In this document: positions 11,021-20,030 of the stretch, piece by piece
Layout of the letters: each line of letters opens with the position of its first letter
Numbering within the stretch: the first letter of the stretch is position 1
Source: Mycolicibacter arupensis
GTDB lineage: Bacteria > Actinomycetota > Actinomycetes > Mycobacteriales > Mycobacteriaceae
DNA: 64,000 nucleotides
Direction of reading: 5' to 3'
NCBI RefSeq assembly: GCF_002086515.1
Contig: NZ_MVHH01000004.1
Location: 1-64,000, forward strand
Notes under the pieces: model-generated
Told to the model about the DNA's origin: nothing
The model's database searches: none
The model's input: only the letters and a program-made list of their open reading frames with translations
Translations under genes and position numbers: made by a program

Positions 11021-12930
11021 CGAATTGTCACGACGACGCCGCCACGTCCATCGAACTGGCACAGGCACGCCGAATCGCCCTGGTCGGTAGCCCCAATGCC
11101 GGCAAGACCAGCCTGTTCAACCACCTGACCGGGTTGCGGGCAAAGACCGGCAACTATCCCGGCGTCACCGTGGGCCGCAGCGTCGGAGTGCTGACCGTCG
11201 GCGACGTCGAATTGGCCATCGAAGACCTCCCCGGCACCTACAGCCTGGATCCGATCAGCCCGGACGAGCAGGTGGTCGCCGACGTGCTGACCGGGGGTAT
11301 CGGCGGCATGGACCGGCCCGACGCGGCCGTGCTGGTCGCCGACGCCACCACCCTGCGCCGCTCGATCGTGCTGGTGGGCCAGGTGCTGCGGCTGGATCTC
11401 CCCACCGCTCTGGTGCTGACCATGACCGACGAATTGCTTGCCCGGCAGGGCCGGATCGACCTCGATTCGCTCGCGGCCGCGCTGGGCATCCCCGTCCTCG
11501 CCGTCATCGCGAACCGCGGATCGGGCATCGAAGAGCTCCGCACCCTGTTGGAGTCCAGCCCCGCCTGGTCGCGTCCCGCAGTGCTGCCCCCCGCCGATCC
11601 AGATGCCCTCGAAGACTGGGGCAGGTCGGTGCTTACTGCCGCCGATTACGTTGCCCCACACCGTGATCAGCGAACCAGCCGAATCGACGGGGTGGTCCTG
11701 CACCCGCTGTGGGGCATCGTCATCTTTTTCTCGGTGATGTTCGCGTTCTTCCAGATCATCTTCACCGTCGCGGCCCCGCTGCAGGACCGTGTGGCCGCCG
11801 GACTGGACTGGCTGGGATCTGAAGTCAACACGCACCTGGGCGGCACGGCGGCCGGTGGCCTGATCGGCGACGGCATCATCGGCGGCGTCGGGACCGTGTT
11901 GCAGTTCCTTCCGCAGATCGTGCTGCTGTTCTTGATGATCGCGCTGCTGGAGAATGTCGGATACATGTCGCGCGCAGCGTTCCTGATGGATCGTGTGATG
12001 GCCCGAACGGGGCTGGAGGGCCGAGCATTCGTGGCGATGCTCTCCTCGTTCGCCTGCGCGGTCCCCGGGATCATGGCCACCCGCACCCTGCCGTCATCGC
12101 GTGATCGGATCGCCACGATCATCAGCGCCCCGCTGATGACGTGCTCGGCGCGACTGCCGGTCTACACCCTGCTCGTCGGGCTTCTGGTGGCCCCACAAGA
12201 CCGGTGGTGGGGCTTCAGCGCCCAGGGCGTCACCATGTTCGGCCTGTACCTGGGCGGTGGCATCTCCGCCCTGCTGGCCGCATCGGTGTTCAAGTCGACG
12301 ATTCTGCGCAGCGACCTGCTGCCGTTCACCATGGAGCTACCGCCGTATCGCTTTCCTTCCCCCACCGCAGTTCTGGTGGCGATCTGGTCTGCGGCAAAGA
12401 TCTTCTTACGCAAGGCCGGAACCATCATCTTGGCGACGTCCATGGCGCTCTGGGTGTTGATGAATCTGCCGACTCGCTCCGCCGAGACCGCGCAACTGAG
12501 CCCGCCGCAGGCCTCCGCCTACGTCCTGGACCACAGCTATGCCGCAGGAATCGGCAGAGCCGTTGAGCCGGTCTTTGCCCCCCTGGGATTCGACTGGCGG
12601 ATCGACATAGCGCTGGTCGGCTCCTTGTCGGCGCGGGAGGTGTTCGTCTCTACCCTCGGCCAGGTCTCGGCGGCGACCAACCCCACCGACCCACACCAGG
12701 CGCTGGCCGCGATGACCGACGAGCACGGAAACCGGGTCCTGACCACACCGACGGTGATCGCCCTGCTGGTCTACTTCATGTTCGCGCTGCAGTGCATGTC
12801 CACCGTCGCGGTCATGCGCCGCGAGACCAATACTTGGCGCTGGCCCGCCTTCGCCTTCGGCTACATGTTCGCCTTGGCCTGGGCGATGGCATTCGTCGCC
12901 ACGTCGATCGCGACGGCGGTGGGCACATGA
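11017..12930 (+). CDS. feoB: FeoB ferrous iron transporter with N-terminal GTPase
   Basis: This 637-residue inner-membrane Fe(II) permease has a GTPase domain (residues about 15-190), a short linker, and a membrane part of about eight segments with the two Gate motifs. The P-loop is GSPNAGKTSLFN near residue 24, and G3 is DLPGTYSL near 70. The usual G4 N-x-x-D is T-M-T-D-E near 134, so the asparagine of the guanine-specificity motif is replaced by threonine. MARTGLEGRAFVAMLSSFACAVPGIMATR near 330 is the highly conserved first Gate region with its cysteine. It overlaps feoA by four bases and the next gene by four bases. Confidence 0.95.
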   Translation: MTNCHDDAATSIELAQARRIALVGSPNAGKTSLFNHLTGLRAKTGNYPGVTVGRSVGVLTVGDVELAIEDLPGTYSLDPISPDEQVVADVLTGGIGGMDRPDAAVLVADATTLRRSIVLVGQVLRLDLPTALVLTMTDELLARQGRIDLDSLAAALGIPVLAVIANRGSGIEELRTLLESSPAWSRPAVLPPADPDALEDWGRSVLTAADYVAPHRDQRTSRIDGVVLHPLWGIVIFFSVMFAFFQIIFTVAAPLQDRVAAGLDWLGSEVNTHLGGTAAGGLIGDGIIGGVGTVLQFLPQIVLLFLMIALLENVGYMSRAAFLMDRVMARTGLEGRAFVAMLSSFACAVPGIMATRTLPSSRDRIATIISAPLMTCSARLPVYTLLVGLLVAPQDRWWGFSAQGVTMFGLYLGGGISALLAASVFKSTILRSDLLPFTMELPPYRFPSPTAVLVAIWSAAKIFLRKAGTIILATSMALWVLMNLPTRSAETAQLSPPQASAYVLDHSYAAGIGRAVEPVFAPLGFDWRIDIALVGSLSAREVFVSTLGQVSAATNPTDPHQALAAMTDEHGNRVLTTPTVIALLVYFMFALQCMSTVAVMRRETNTWRWPAFAFGYMFALAWAMAFVATSIATAVGT

Positions 12931-13493
12931 TCCCCCTGCACGCCGAGGCGACCGGCGACCCGCAACGGGCCCGATGGGTGGTGATCAGCGACCGCATGCC
13001 CGCCGGTGGGCGGGTGCTGCGGGCACCGGGCCGGCTGGGCTCGTTGCAGGACGACGGCGTGATCGAGGAAATGACGGTCCACGCCGGCGACGTCGTGATC
13101 ACGCTGGGCCCCGCGCAGCGTTGGCGGGACCGCGGCGACGAGATCCGCGTCGCCCTCGACGAGGCCCTGCGGGCGCCGACGCAGTGGCGAGTGGAGCCCA
13201 TCGAGCCCGCCGGCGACCTGACGCAGATGGTTCAGGAGCTGCTCGCAGGGCCGATCAGCGCGATCGCCGCAGCCCACGGCGGAGCGATCGAGCTGGTGGG
13301 GATCAGCGGCGATCAGGTGCGGGTGCGGACGTCTGGGGCCTGCCGAGGTTGCCCGGCTTCGGAGACCACGCTGCACGACAGGCTCCAACACGAGTTGCGG
13401 CGCCGCTTCGGCGACCAGGTGACGGTCACGGTGGCGAACCCCTCGACCGCGGTGACGGTCGGTAGGAAACTGCTGACGTTGTTCGTCCGCTGA
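12927..13493 (+). CDS. Nfu-type Fe-S scaffold protein, third gene of the feo operon
   Basis: This 188-residue protein appears to have two domains. Residues about 15-90 resemble the Nfu N-terminal domain, with the run VVITLGPAQRWRDRGDEIR. Residues about 100-185 are a NifU C-terminal domain, with GGAIELVGISGDQVRVRTSG leading into the cluster-binding C-R-G-C-P (CxxC). NifU/Nfu proteins bind a [4Fe-4S] cluster between two CxxC motifs in a dimer and deliver it to target enzymes. The ATG at 12927 overlaps the feoB stop (ATGA), which places the protein in the ferrous-iron uptake operon where enterobacteria have FeoC. A role in passing imported iron to clusters, or in sensing it, is inference. Confidence 0.8.
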   Translation: MIPLHAEATGDPQRARWVVISDRMPAGGRVLRAPGRLGSLQDDGVIEEMTVHAGDVVITLGPAQRWRDRGDEIRVALDEALRAPTQWRVEPIEPAGDLTQMVQELLAGPISAIAAAHGGAIELVGISGDQVRVRTSGACRGCPASETTLHDRLQHELRRRFGDQVTVTVANPSTAVTVGRKLLTLFVR

Positions 13494-13696
13494 GGCCCGG
13501 CGGTCAATGGCGACCGCGCCGATAGCCAAAATTCCCGGCAAACAACACGAACCCCTGCTAAATCCAGCAACAATTCGGTGAAAGGCGGTCTAGCAATAGC
13601 CGACTGGGGTCCGTTCGCCGTTACAGTCTTCTTTAGTGCCATGTGCTGGCACAGCACAAATTGGATAGTGCTCGACGGAGTGAAGGGACCGGATCA

Positions 13697-14377
13697 ATGG
13701 CTGATCGGAACGCCGCGGTGCGCAAGTATTTGACCGAAATGATCGGGACGTTCGTTTTCATGTTTGCCGTGCTCGGAATCGTCTTGTCCGGCACTGACTG
13801 CCTTGCCGCCGTCGCACTGGGTATCGGCTCGGTGTTGATGGTGATGGTCTACGCCAGTGGGCACATCTCGGGCGGCCACCTGAACCCGGCGGTATCGGTG
13901 GCCGCGTATCTGCGTGGCGCACTGCCCTTGAATGATCTGGGCCCCTATATCGTTGCGCAGTTAGTCGGAGCACTCGCCGCGTTCGGTGTCGGATTCGGGT
14001 TGTGGCACGACAGGTACGCCGCCGAGACACTCGACCTGAGTGGCGCGGTCTGGCCGGCATTTCTGGCCGAATTGGTATTCACCTTCGCTTTGTGCTATGT
14101 CGTATTGCACACCGCGACCAGCAAAGACAGCGCCGGCAACAGCTTCTACGGTCTGGCGATCGGATTCGTGGTGACTGTCGGTGTCGTCGCGGTCGGCGCC
14201 ATCTCGGGCGGCGCGTTCAACCCGGCCATCACCTTCGGGCTGATGCTGTCGGGTGTCTTCGCCTGGAAGTTCCTCTGGGTCTATCTGATCGCCCAGGTGC
14301 TCGGCGCGGTCGTGGCCGCCTACGCCTACAAGGCGACCACTCTCGACGAGCACACCAGCGCCAGTCGACGAGGCTGA
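13697..14377 (+). CDS. aquaporin-like channel (MIP family) with altered filter
   Basis: This 226-residue, six-segment channel of the major intrinsic protein family has both half-helix motifs: GGHLNPAV (NPA at residues 63-65) and GGAFNPAI (NPA at 175-177). The residue after the second NPA is isoleucine (178), whereas aquaporins and glyceroporins almost always have arginine there. The other filter positions, aligned by eye to AqpZ, are Ile43 and Val163 instead of Phe and His. This hydrophobic filter suggests a solute other than water or glycerol. The ATG at 13697 follows an AAGGGA ribosome site; a TACAGT (13622-13627) may be its -10. It is downstream of the feo genes but 200 bases away. Confidence 0.82.
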   Translation: MADRNAAVRKYLTEMIGTFVFMFAVLGIVLSGTDCLAAVALGIGSVLMVMVYASGHISGGHLNPAVSVAAYLRGALPLNDLGPYIVAQLVGALAAFGVGFGLWHDRYAAETLDLSGAVWPAFLAELVFTFALCYVVLHTATSKDSAGNSFYGLAIGFVVTVGVVAVGAISGGAFNPAITFGLMLSGVFAWKFLWVYLIAQVLGAVVAAYAYKATTLDEHTSASRRG

Positions 14378-14387
14378 ACTCCCGAAG

Positions 14388-14771
14388 CTACGACTCCAGG
14401 GCCCGTACGCCGCCGCCGGCGGTGTGCGGGCCTTGGGCCGTCATGGCGGCGAACACCACCAAGAGCAGCACCGCGGGCACAATGTTGGCGGCCCGGTTCC
14501 GCACCCGCAGGTGGATGCCGAGCGCACCGGCGAAGTACGCCGTCAACAGGCCGGTGGTGAGCCGGGCGACACCCGGGAAGCGGAACACCGACACCAGCCC
14601 CAGCGCGGTGGCGGCCTTGGCCACCGGAACCGCCCAGCGCACCTCGGCGGGAATCCGCATGGCGTCCATGTTCTTGGCGACATAGGGCACCGGGATCGCC
14701 GATGCCACCGCGTCACCGGCCAAGAACGCTGCCAGGGCCGCGTACGTCGGCCGAGCCGTCAGAACGCTCAT
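14388..14771 (-). CDS. DoxX-like small membrane protein
   Basis: This 127-residue protein has about four hydrophobic segments, a layout and size typical of the DoxX-like family, with I-P-A-E-V-R-W-A-V-P-V-A-K near residue 41. The function of the family is uncertain; some members sit with redox proteins at the membrane. The ATG at 14771 overlaps the stop of the SPFH gene by four bases (ATGA), so it is translated from the same message as nfeD and the SPFH gene. The family call rests on the membrane pattern and is moderate. Confidence 0.65.
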   Translation of the reverse strand: MSVLTARPTYAALAAFLAGDAVASAIPVPYVAKNMDAMRIPAEVRWAVPVAKAATALGLVSVFRFPGVARLTTGLLTAYFAGALGIHLRVRNRAANIVPAVLLLVVFAAMTAQGPHTAGGGVRALES

Positions 14772-15916
14772 GCCAGCCCGGGATCGAGTTGCGGGGGCAG
14801 CACGGTGCCCTCGACGGGCTTGCGGGCATCGGCCTCGGCCTTGGCGACCGCCTGCGCTATCGCCGGGTCGGTCTGGGTGGTGAACCAGTCGGCGACTTCC
14901 TCGCTGTCGTCTTCATGCCGGTTCGGGTGGTCGTCCACCGGTGACGGCTGGTAGCGGAAGACGCCGTCTTCGCCGGGAGCACCGAGCAGCTTGGTGAAAC
15001 CCTGCAGGGCAGTGCCGAAATCGCTGGGCACCACCCAGACCTTGTTGGCCTCCCCGCGCGCCATCTCCGGCAGCACCTGCAGGTACTGGTAGGCCAGCAG
15101 CTCGGGCGTGGGCCGCGCGGCCTTGATCGCCGCGAAGGTCTTCTCAATGGCCTTGGCCTCGCCCTGCGCCTGCAGGTAGGCGGCGGCCCGCTCACCTTGG
15201 GCCCGCAGCATCCGCGACTGCCGATCCGCCTCAGCGGCCAGGATCGCCGCCTGCTTGGCGCCCTCGGCGGTCAGGATCTCGGACTGTTTCTGGCCTTCGG
15301 CCTGTTTGATGGCGGCTTCGCGCTGGCCCTCGGCGGTCAGGATCATGGCCCGCTTCTCGCGGTCGGCCTTCATCTGCTTCTCCATCGACGCCTGGATCGA
15401 CGGGGGCGGATCGATGCTGCGCAGCTCCACCCGTGCCACCCGTAGGCCCCAGCGCCCGGTCGCCTCGTCGAGCACGCCGCGCAGCTGGCTGTTGATCACT
15501 TCGCGTGAGGTCAACGTCTGCTCCAGGGTCATCCCGCCGACCACGTTGCGCAGCGTGGTGGTGGTGAGCTGTTCCACGCCGACGATGTAGTTGCTGATCT
15601 CATAGACCGCGGCCTTGGGATTGGTGACCTGAAAGTAGACGACGGTGTCGATGTTCAGGGTCAGGTTGTCCTCGGTGATCACCGGCTGCGGGGGGAACGA
15701 GACCACCCGCTCACGCAGGTCGATGCGGGCCCGGACCCGGTCGATGAACGGCACTAACAGCGTCAGTTGACCACTGACGGTGCGGCTGTAGCGGCCCAGA
15801 CGTTCGATCACCGCCGCCTCGGCCTGCGGGATCAGTGCGACCGACTTAGCGACCACGATCACCGCGAACACCACCAGTACGGCCAGCAGCAACAGCCCGG
15901 TTGTGACGCCTTCCAT
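14768..15916 (-). CDS. SPFH/stomatin-like membrane protein (Rv1488-like)
   Basis: This 382-residue protein has an N-terminal membrane anchor (residues 5-28), an SPFH/band-7 domain (about 28-200) with RLGRYSRTVSGQLTLLVPFIDRV and NSQLRGVLDEATGRWGLRV, and a long alanine- and glutamate-rich helical part (about 195-300) built from loose repeats of ILTAEG-QKQSE-ILTAEG-AKQAA, then a proline- and acid-rich tail. It resembles paraslipin/HflK-like scaffolds that organise membrane microdomains and act with NfeD partners. It starts 14 bases after nfeD and overlaps the DoxX-like gene. Confidence 0.9.
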   Translation of the reverse strand: MEGVTTGLLLLAVLVVFAVIVVAKSVALIPQAEAAVIERLGRYSRTVSGQLTLLVPFIDRVRARIDLRERVVSFPPQPVITEDNLTLNIDTVVYFQVTNPKAAVYEISNYIVGVEQLTTTTLRNVVGGMTLEQTLTSREVINSQLRGVLDEATGRWGLRVARVELRSIDPPPSIQASMEKQMKADREKRAMILTAEGQREAAIKQAEGQKQSEILTAEGAKQAAILAAEADRQSRMLRAQGERAAAYLQAQGEAKAIEKTFAAIKAARPTPELLAYQYLQVLPEMARGEANKVWVVPSDFGTALQGFTKLLGAPGEDGVFRYQPSPVDDHPNRHEDDSEEVADWFTTQTDPAIAQAVAKAEADARKPVEGTVLPPQLDPGLA

Positions 15917-15930
15917 GACGCTTCCTTTCG

Positions 15931-16365
15931 TTACAGGATCTTGCCGACCACGGCGGTGGCCCCGTCGATGTGCATCACGGTGACCTGCTCCCCCGGTTCG
16001 AAGACGTCACCGTCGGTGAGCGGTCGGGCGGTCCACACCTCGCCGTTCAACTTCACCCTGCCGCCGTGCTGCTCGACGCGGTCGAGGACCAGCGCTGCCT
16101 TGCCCTGAAGCGCCAGCACCCCGGTCTCCCCGTCGGCCGTCGACCACAACCGGCGACGCAGCGCGGGACGCACCAAGACCAGCAACAACACCGACACCAC
16201 GAGGAACACCGCACCATCGGTCCACAGCGGCCAGCCGGTCACGGCGCTGGTGGCCGCAGCCGACAGCGCACCACCGGAGAGCATGAGCAGGAACATGTCG
16301 CCGGTGAGTGCCTCGGCTCCGGCGAGCCCGAGTGCGAAGACCAACCAGATCAGGGCAGGCGGCAT
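15931..16365 (-). CDS. NfeD-like membrane protein
   Basis: This 144-residue protein (Rv1487-like) has three or four hydrophobic segments (residues about 4-75) followed by an OB-fold domain (about 85-144) with G-K-A-A-L-V-L-D near 89 and GEQVTVMHIDGATAVV near the end. NfeD proteins act with SPFH proteins at membranes. The ATG at 16365 is supported by a TATCCT -10 hexamer six bases upstream, which implies a leaderless transcript for the nfeD-SPFH-doxX operon. The serine protease domain of longer NfeD proteins is absent, as is normal for the short form. Confidence 0.87.
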   Translation of the reverse strand: MPPALIWLVFALGLAGAEALTGDMFLLMLSGGALSAAATSAVTGWPLWTDGAVFLVVSVLLLVLVRPALRRRLWSTADGETGVLALQGKAALVLDRVEQHGGRVKLNGEVWTARPLTDGDVFEPGEQVTVMHIDGATAVVGKIL

Positions 16366-16371
16366 GCGGTC

Positions 16372-16377
16372 AGGATA
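16372..16377 (-). promoter_or_regulatory. -10 hexamer TATCCT of the nfeD operon
   Basis: TATCCT on the minus strand is followed by six bases and the ATG at 16365, which fits a leaderless mycobacterial promoter. A plus-strand TACACT (16429-16434) could serve the divergent decayed gene. Confidence 0.5.
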
Positions 16378-16444
16378 GCCCGAGAACGCGCCGAACCTGT
16401 GTGGTCCGGCGGCGAACCTACGGGCAACTACACTGCCTTGCATC

Positions 16445-17284
16445 ATGTGGTGCCCGAGTACTTCGCTGTCGGTGTGGGCCAACGCCTGGCTCGCCGGCCG
16501 GGCGGCCCCGGATGACGTGCTGGACGCATTATCGGCCTGGGCGCCAGTGCAATCAGTGGCCGCCTTCGACGCAGTCAGCATCGGTGAGTCCGGGATGGCG
16601 TGGACCGGGGGAACCGACGGCGGCACGGCTGCGCTGCTGCAGTTGGTGCGCGGCGCGGGCCTGGCCGCCGCCGGCGATGGCATCCGGCCGGTGTTTCCGG
16701 TGCCCGGCGATGTCCGCGGACTGCCCGCTGGAACCACTTTCCAGCAGGAGGCGATTCTGGCCGGTGAGGCCGTGCTGATCGCGGCGTCTGAGGCCGCACC
16801 CCCGGTCGGGCTGGTCCCGGCTTACTCCGAAGACACCGCTGCGGACGGTGACGACGTCGCCGAGTTGTGCTGGACGGTCTTCCCGTTGACCAGCGTGCCC
16901 GCCCCCGAACAGCACGATGTGGGCGATGCCGAATAGGCGTTGCGGTCGGCGGTTCGCACGGCGGCCGAAGCGCTGGGCTCCACCGGCTCACGCTGGGCCG
17001 ATTACGGCGTGGAGGATCCGCGACTGCGGGTGGAGCAGATGATGGAAGCCGCTCTGGTACATAGGATTCCCGACCACGCACCCAGCCGCGCCGTACGGGT
17101 ACTGCACAGTGCCGCGCACGTCGAGGCGATCATCGTGGTCAGCGCCGATCTGCTGACCGCCAGCGCCCAGACCTCGGCCGCGGTGCAGCGCGCCGTGGAT
17201 ATGGTCGCCCCGTTGACGGCGGTGGTGCGATCAGCACGCAGCGCGGCGGTGACGGCGATTCTGCACTCCGCCTGGCGGAGCTAG
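16445..17284 (+). pseudogene. Rv1486c-like conserved gene, broken by a nonsense codon and probably a frameshift
   Basis: Two halves of one protein lie in the same frame. The first (16445-16936) runs from SVWANAWLAGRAAPDDVLDA to EQHDVGDAE and ends in TAG (16934-16936). Immediately after, [13 protein letters not shown] continues without further stops to 17284, for a full length of about 280 residues, like Rv1486c as I recall it. A tyrosine codon TAC/TAT changed to TAG would explain the break. At the 5' end, the frame two bases ahead (from GTG 16447) encodes V-P-E-Y-F-A-V, which would join SVWANAWLAG if one TC pair had been lost from GTCTCGGTG near 16472. No function is known for the family. Confidence 0.7.
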
Positions 17285-17305
17285 GACCGCCGTGCTGCTG
17301 CCTCG

Positions 17306-18334
17306 CTAGCCGGCCGGCGCCACCACAGCGACGCAGTGCGCCGATCCGCACGGCGCCCCGTCGACACCGAATCCGCAGCCCAGACCTTCCGGCCCGGGGG
17401 CGCGTTGCGGCGCGGCGCCGTCGCGCAGCTCCTCGATCAAGGCGCGGGCAAGGCGCGCCAACCGCGGATCGGCGTTCGGGGTGACCGCCCGGGCGTACGC
17501 GATGCCTGCCTCCCGTGCCTGTGCGTGGACCTCATTGTCCAGGTCCCAGATCACCTCGATGTTGTCGCTGAGAAAGCCGATGGGACACACGATCACCGCA
17601 CGAACCCCGGCATCGGACAGCGCGGTCAGGTGGGCTTCGACGTCGGGTTCCAGCCACGGCACCTGAGGCGGCCCCGAGCGCGACTGCCAGACCTGGTCGT
17701 AGTCGGTGTACCCCGCGGCGGCGGCGACCAGGCTCGTGGCGTGCGCGACCTGACGGCTGTAGATGCTTGGCCCGTAGCGTTCGTCGGCGCGTACCGGGAT
17801 GGAATGGGCGGTGAACACCAGCCGGGCGTCGGTCCGCAGATCGGCCGGCAGGCTGTCGGCCGCTGCGGCGATCGCCTCGGCGAACATCGTGACGAACAGC
17901 GGATGATCGAAGTACTGGCGCAGTTTGATCAGTTCCGGCGCGCCCGGGCCGGTGGCCCGACGTGCCCGAGCGATGTCCTCGGCGTACTGGTCACAGCCGG
18001 AGTAGCCGCCCCACGCCGATGTGGGAAACACCGCGGCACGCCGGACGCCGTCGGCCGCCATCTGCGCGACCGTGTCCTCGACATAGGGCTCCCAGTTGCG
18101 GTTGCCGAAATAGACGGGCATGCCAGGTAATTCGGCACGCAATACCTCTGCCAGCGCCCTGTTGATCCCGTTGATCGGCGATACTCCGCCGAAATGCAGA
18201 TAGTGCTCGGCCACCGCGTCCAGCCGGGCTGCCGGCACGCCACGTCCCCGGGTGACATTCTCGAGGAACGGCCGAACCTGCTCGGGCCCTTCGGGCCCGC
18301 CGAACGACAACAGCAGGACGGCGTCGATGTCCAT
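17306..18334 (-). CDS. hemH: ferrochelatase (coproporphyrin III type)
   Basis: This 342-residue enzyme inserts iron into a porphyrin. Actinobacterial enzymes are now seen as coproporphyrin III ferrochelatases (CpfC). [14 protein letters not shown] opens the protein, [10 protein letters not shown] near residue 165 carries the catalytic histidine, and [18 protein letters not shown] near 252 is the conserved active-site loop. A C-terminal [16 protein letters not shown], together with a cysteine in SGCDQY, provides the four ligands of the [2Fe-2S] cluster described for mycobacterial ferrochelatase. It starts 10 bases after inhA and is the last gene of fabG1-inhA-hemH. Confidence 0.96.
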   Translation of the reverse strand: MDIDAVLLLSFGGPEGPEQVRPFLENVTRGRGVPAARLDAVAEHYLHFGGVSPINGINRALAEVLRAELPGMPVYFGNRNWEPYVEDTVAQMAADGVRRAAVFPTSAWGGYSGCDQYAEDIARARRATGPGAPELIKLRQYFDHPLFVTMFAEAIAAAADSLPADLRTDARLVFTAHSIPVRADERYGPSIYSRQVAHATSLVAAAAGYTDYDQVWQSRSGPPQVPWLEPDVEAHLTALSDAGVRAVIVCPIGFLSDNIEVIWDLDNEVHAQAREAGIAYARAVTPNADPRLARLARALIEELRDGAAPQRAPGPEGLGCGFGVDGAPCGSAHCVAVVAPAG

Positions 18335-18344
18335 GGAGCGCCGC

Positions 18345-19154
18345 TCAGAGCAGCTGGGTGTGTGCGCCGCCGTCGGCGTAGACGATCGTCCCGGTGGTGG
18401 CGGGCAGCCAGTCGGACATCAGCGCGCAGACCGTCTTGGCCACCGGCGTCGGGTCCTTCATGTCCCAGCCGATCGGGGCCCGCTGGTCCCACCCCTCTTC
18501 GAGCAACCGGATCTGCTCCCCGGCGCCCTCACCGAGCGCTCCACCGACGATCGCGCTCATGGCCAGCGTCCGAATCGGGCCGGCCGCCACGAGGTTGGAC
18601 CGCACCCCGACCTGACCGGCCTCGCGCGCCACGAACCGGTTGACCGATTCCAGGGCGCTCTTGGCCACCGTCATCCAGTTGTAGGCGGGCATCGCCCGAG
18701 TCGGGTCGAAGTCCATACCGACGATGGACCCGCCGGGGTTCATGATCGGCAGCACGGCCTTGGCCAGCGAGGCATAGGAGTATGCGGAGATGTGGATGCC
18801 CTTGGCCACGTCCTCGTAGGGCGCGTCGAAGAAGGGATTGACGCCCATACCGGTCTGTGGCATGAATCCGATGGAGTGCACCACACCGTCGAGCTTGTTG
18901 CCCTCGCCGATCACCTCGGTGACACGCGCAGCCAGGGTGTCGAGGTGTTCGTTGTTCTGCACGTCGAGCTCGAGCAGCGGCGCCGGCTCCGGCAGCCGGT
19001 CGATGATCCGCTGGATCAGCCGCAGCCGGTCGAACCCGGTGCACACCAGCTGCGCGCCGGCCTCCTGGGCGACCTTGGCGATGTGAAATGCGATGGAGGA
19101 GTCGGTGATGATCCCGGTGACCAGGATCCGCTTGCCTTCGAGAATGCCTGCCAT
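18345..19154 (-). CDS. inhA: NADH-dependent enoyl-ACP reductase InhA
   Basis: This 269-residue enzyme performs the last step of the FAS-II mycolic-acid elongation cycle and is the target of isoniazid and ethionamide. The length equals that of M. tuberculosis InhA. The nucleotide site is G-I-I-T-D-S-S (14-20), and Tyr158 and Lys165 form the catalytic pair in [16 protein letters not shown]. Positions linked to isoniazid resistance (Ile16, Ile21, Val78, Ser94) carry the wild-type residues. The ATG at 19154 lies 32 bases after the fabG1 stop, in one operon with it. The reading frame is open further upstream across fabG1, but that extension is only the out-of-frame image of fabG1. Confidence 0.98.
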   Translation of the reverse strand: MAGILEGKRILVTGIITDSSIAFHIAKVAQEAGAQLVCTGFDRLRLIQRIIDRLPEPAPLLELDVQNNEHLDTLAARVTEVIGEGNKLDGVVHSIGFMPQTGMGVNPFFDAPYEDVAKGIHISAYSYASLAKAVLPIMNPGGSIVGMDFDPTRAMPAYNWMTVAKSALESVNRFVAREAGQVGVRSNLVAAGPIRTLAMSAIVGGALGEGAGEQIRLLEEGWDQRAPIGWDMKDPTPVAKTVCALMSDWLPATTGTIVYADGGAHTQLL

Positions 19155-19186
19155 GAAGTTCCCTATCTTCGAATCTGAACGGTTCG

Positions 19187-19942
<756 letters not shown>

Positions 19943-19956
19943 TCGAATCGACACGT

Positions 19957-20013
19957 TGACTCTGCGCACAGGGCGCGAGCTACTCGCACTTGTGCGCCAC
20001 CAGCGCAGAGTCA
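19957..20013. promoter_or_regulatory. nested inverted repeat upstream of fabG1
   Basis: TGACTCTGCGC (19957-19967) and GCGCAGAGTCA (20003-20013) are perfect 11-base inverted arms 35 bases apart. Inside them GCGCACA (19964-19970) and TGTGCGC (19991-19997) form a second 7-base pair. The block fills the gap between the VWA-gene stop and the fabG1 promoter, and its proximal arm overlaps the expected -35. It could be a two-site operator or a terminator for the upstream gene cluster. Confidence 0.45.
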
Positions 20014-20030
20014 GCTGATGGGGGCGGACC

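Noticed and set aside
16934..16939. Programmed readthrough or selenocysteine-like recoding at the TAG
   Set aside because: No recoding signal was seen, and a second likely lesion upstream makes gene decay the simpler reading.
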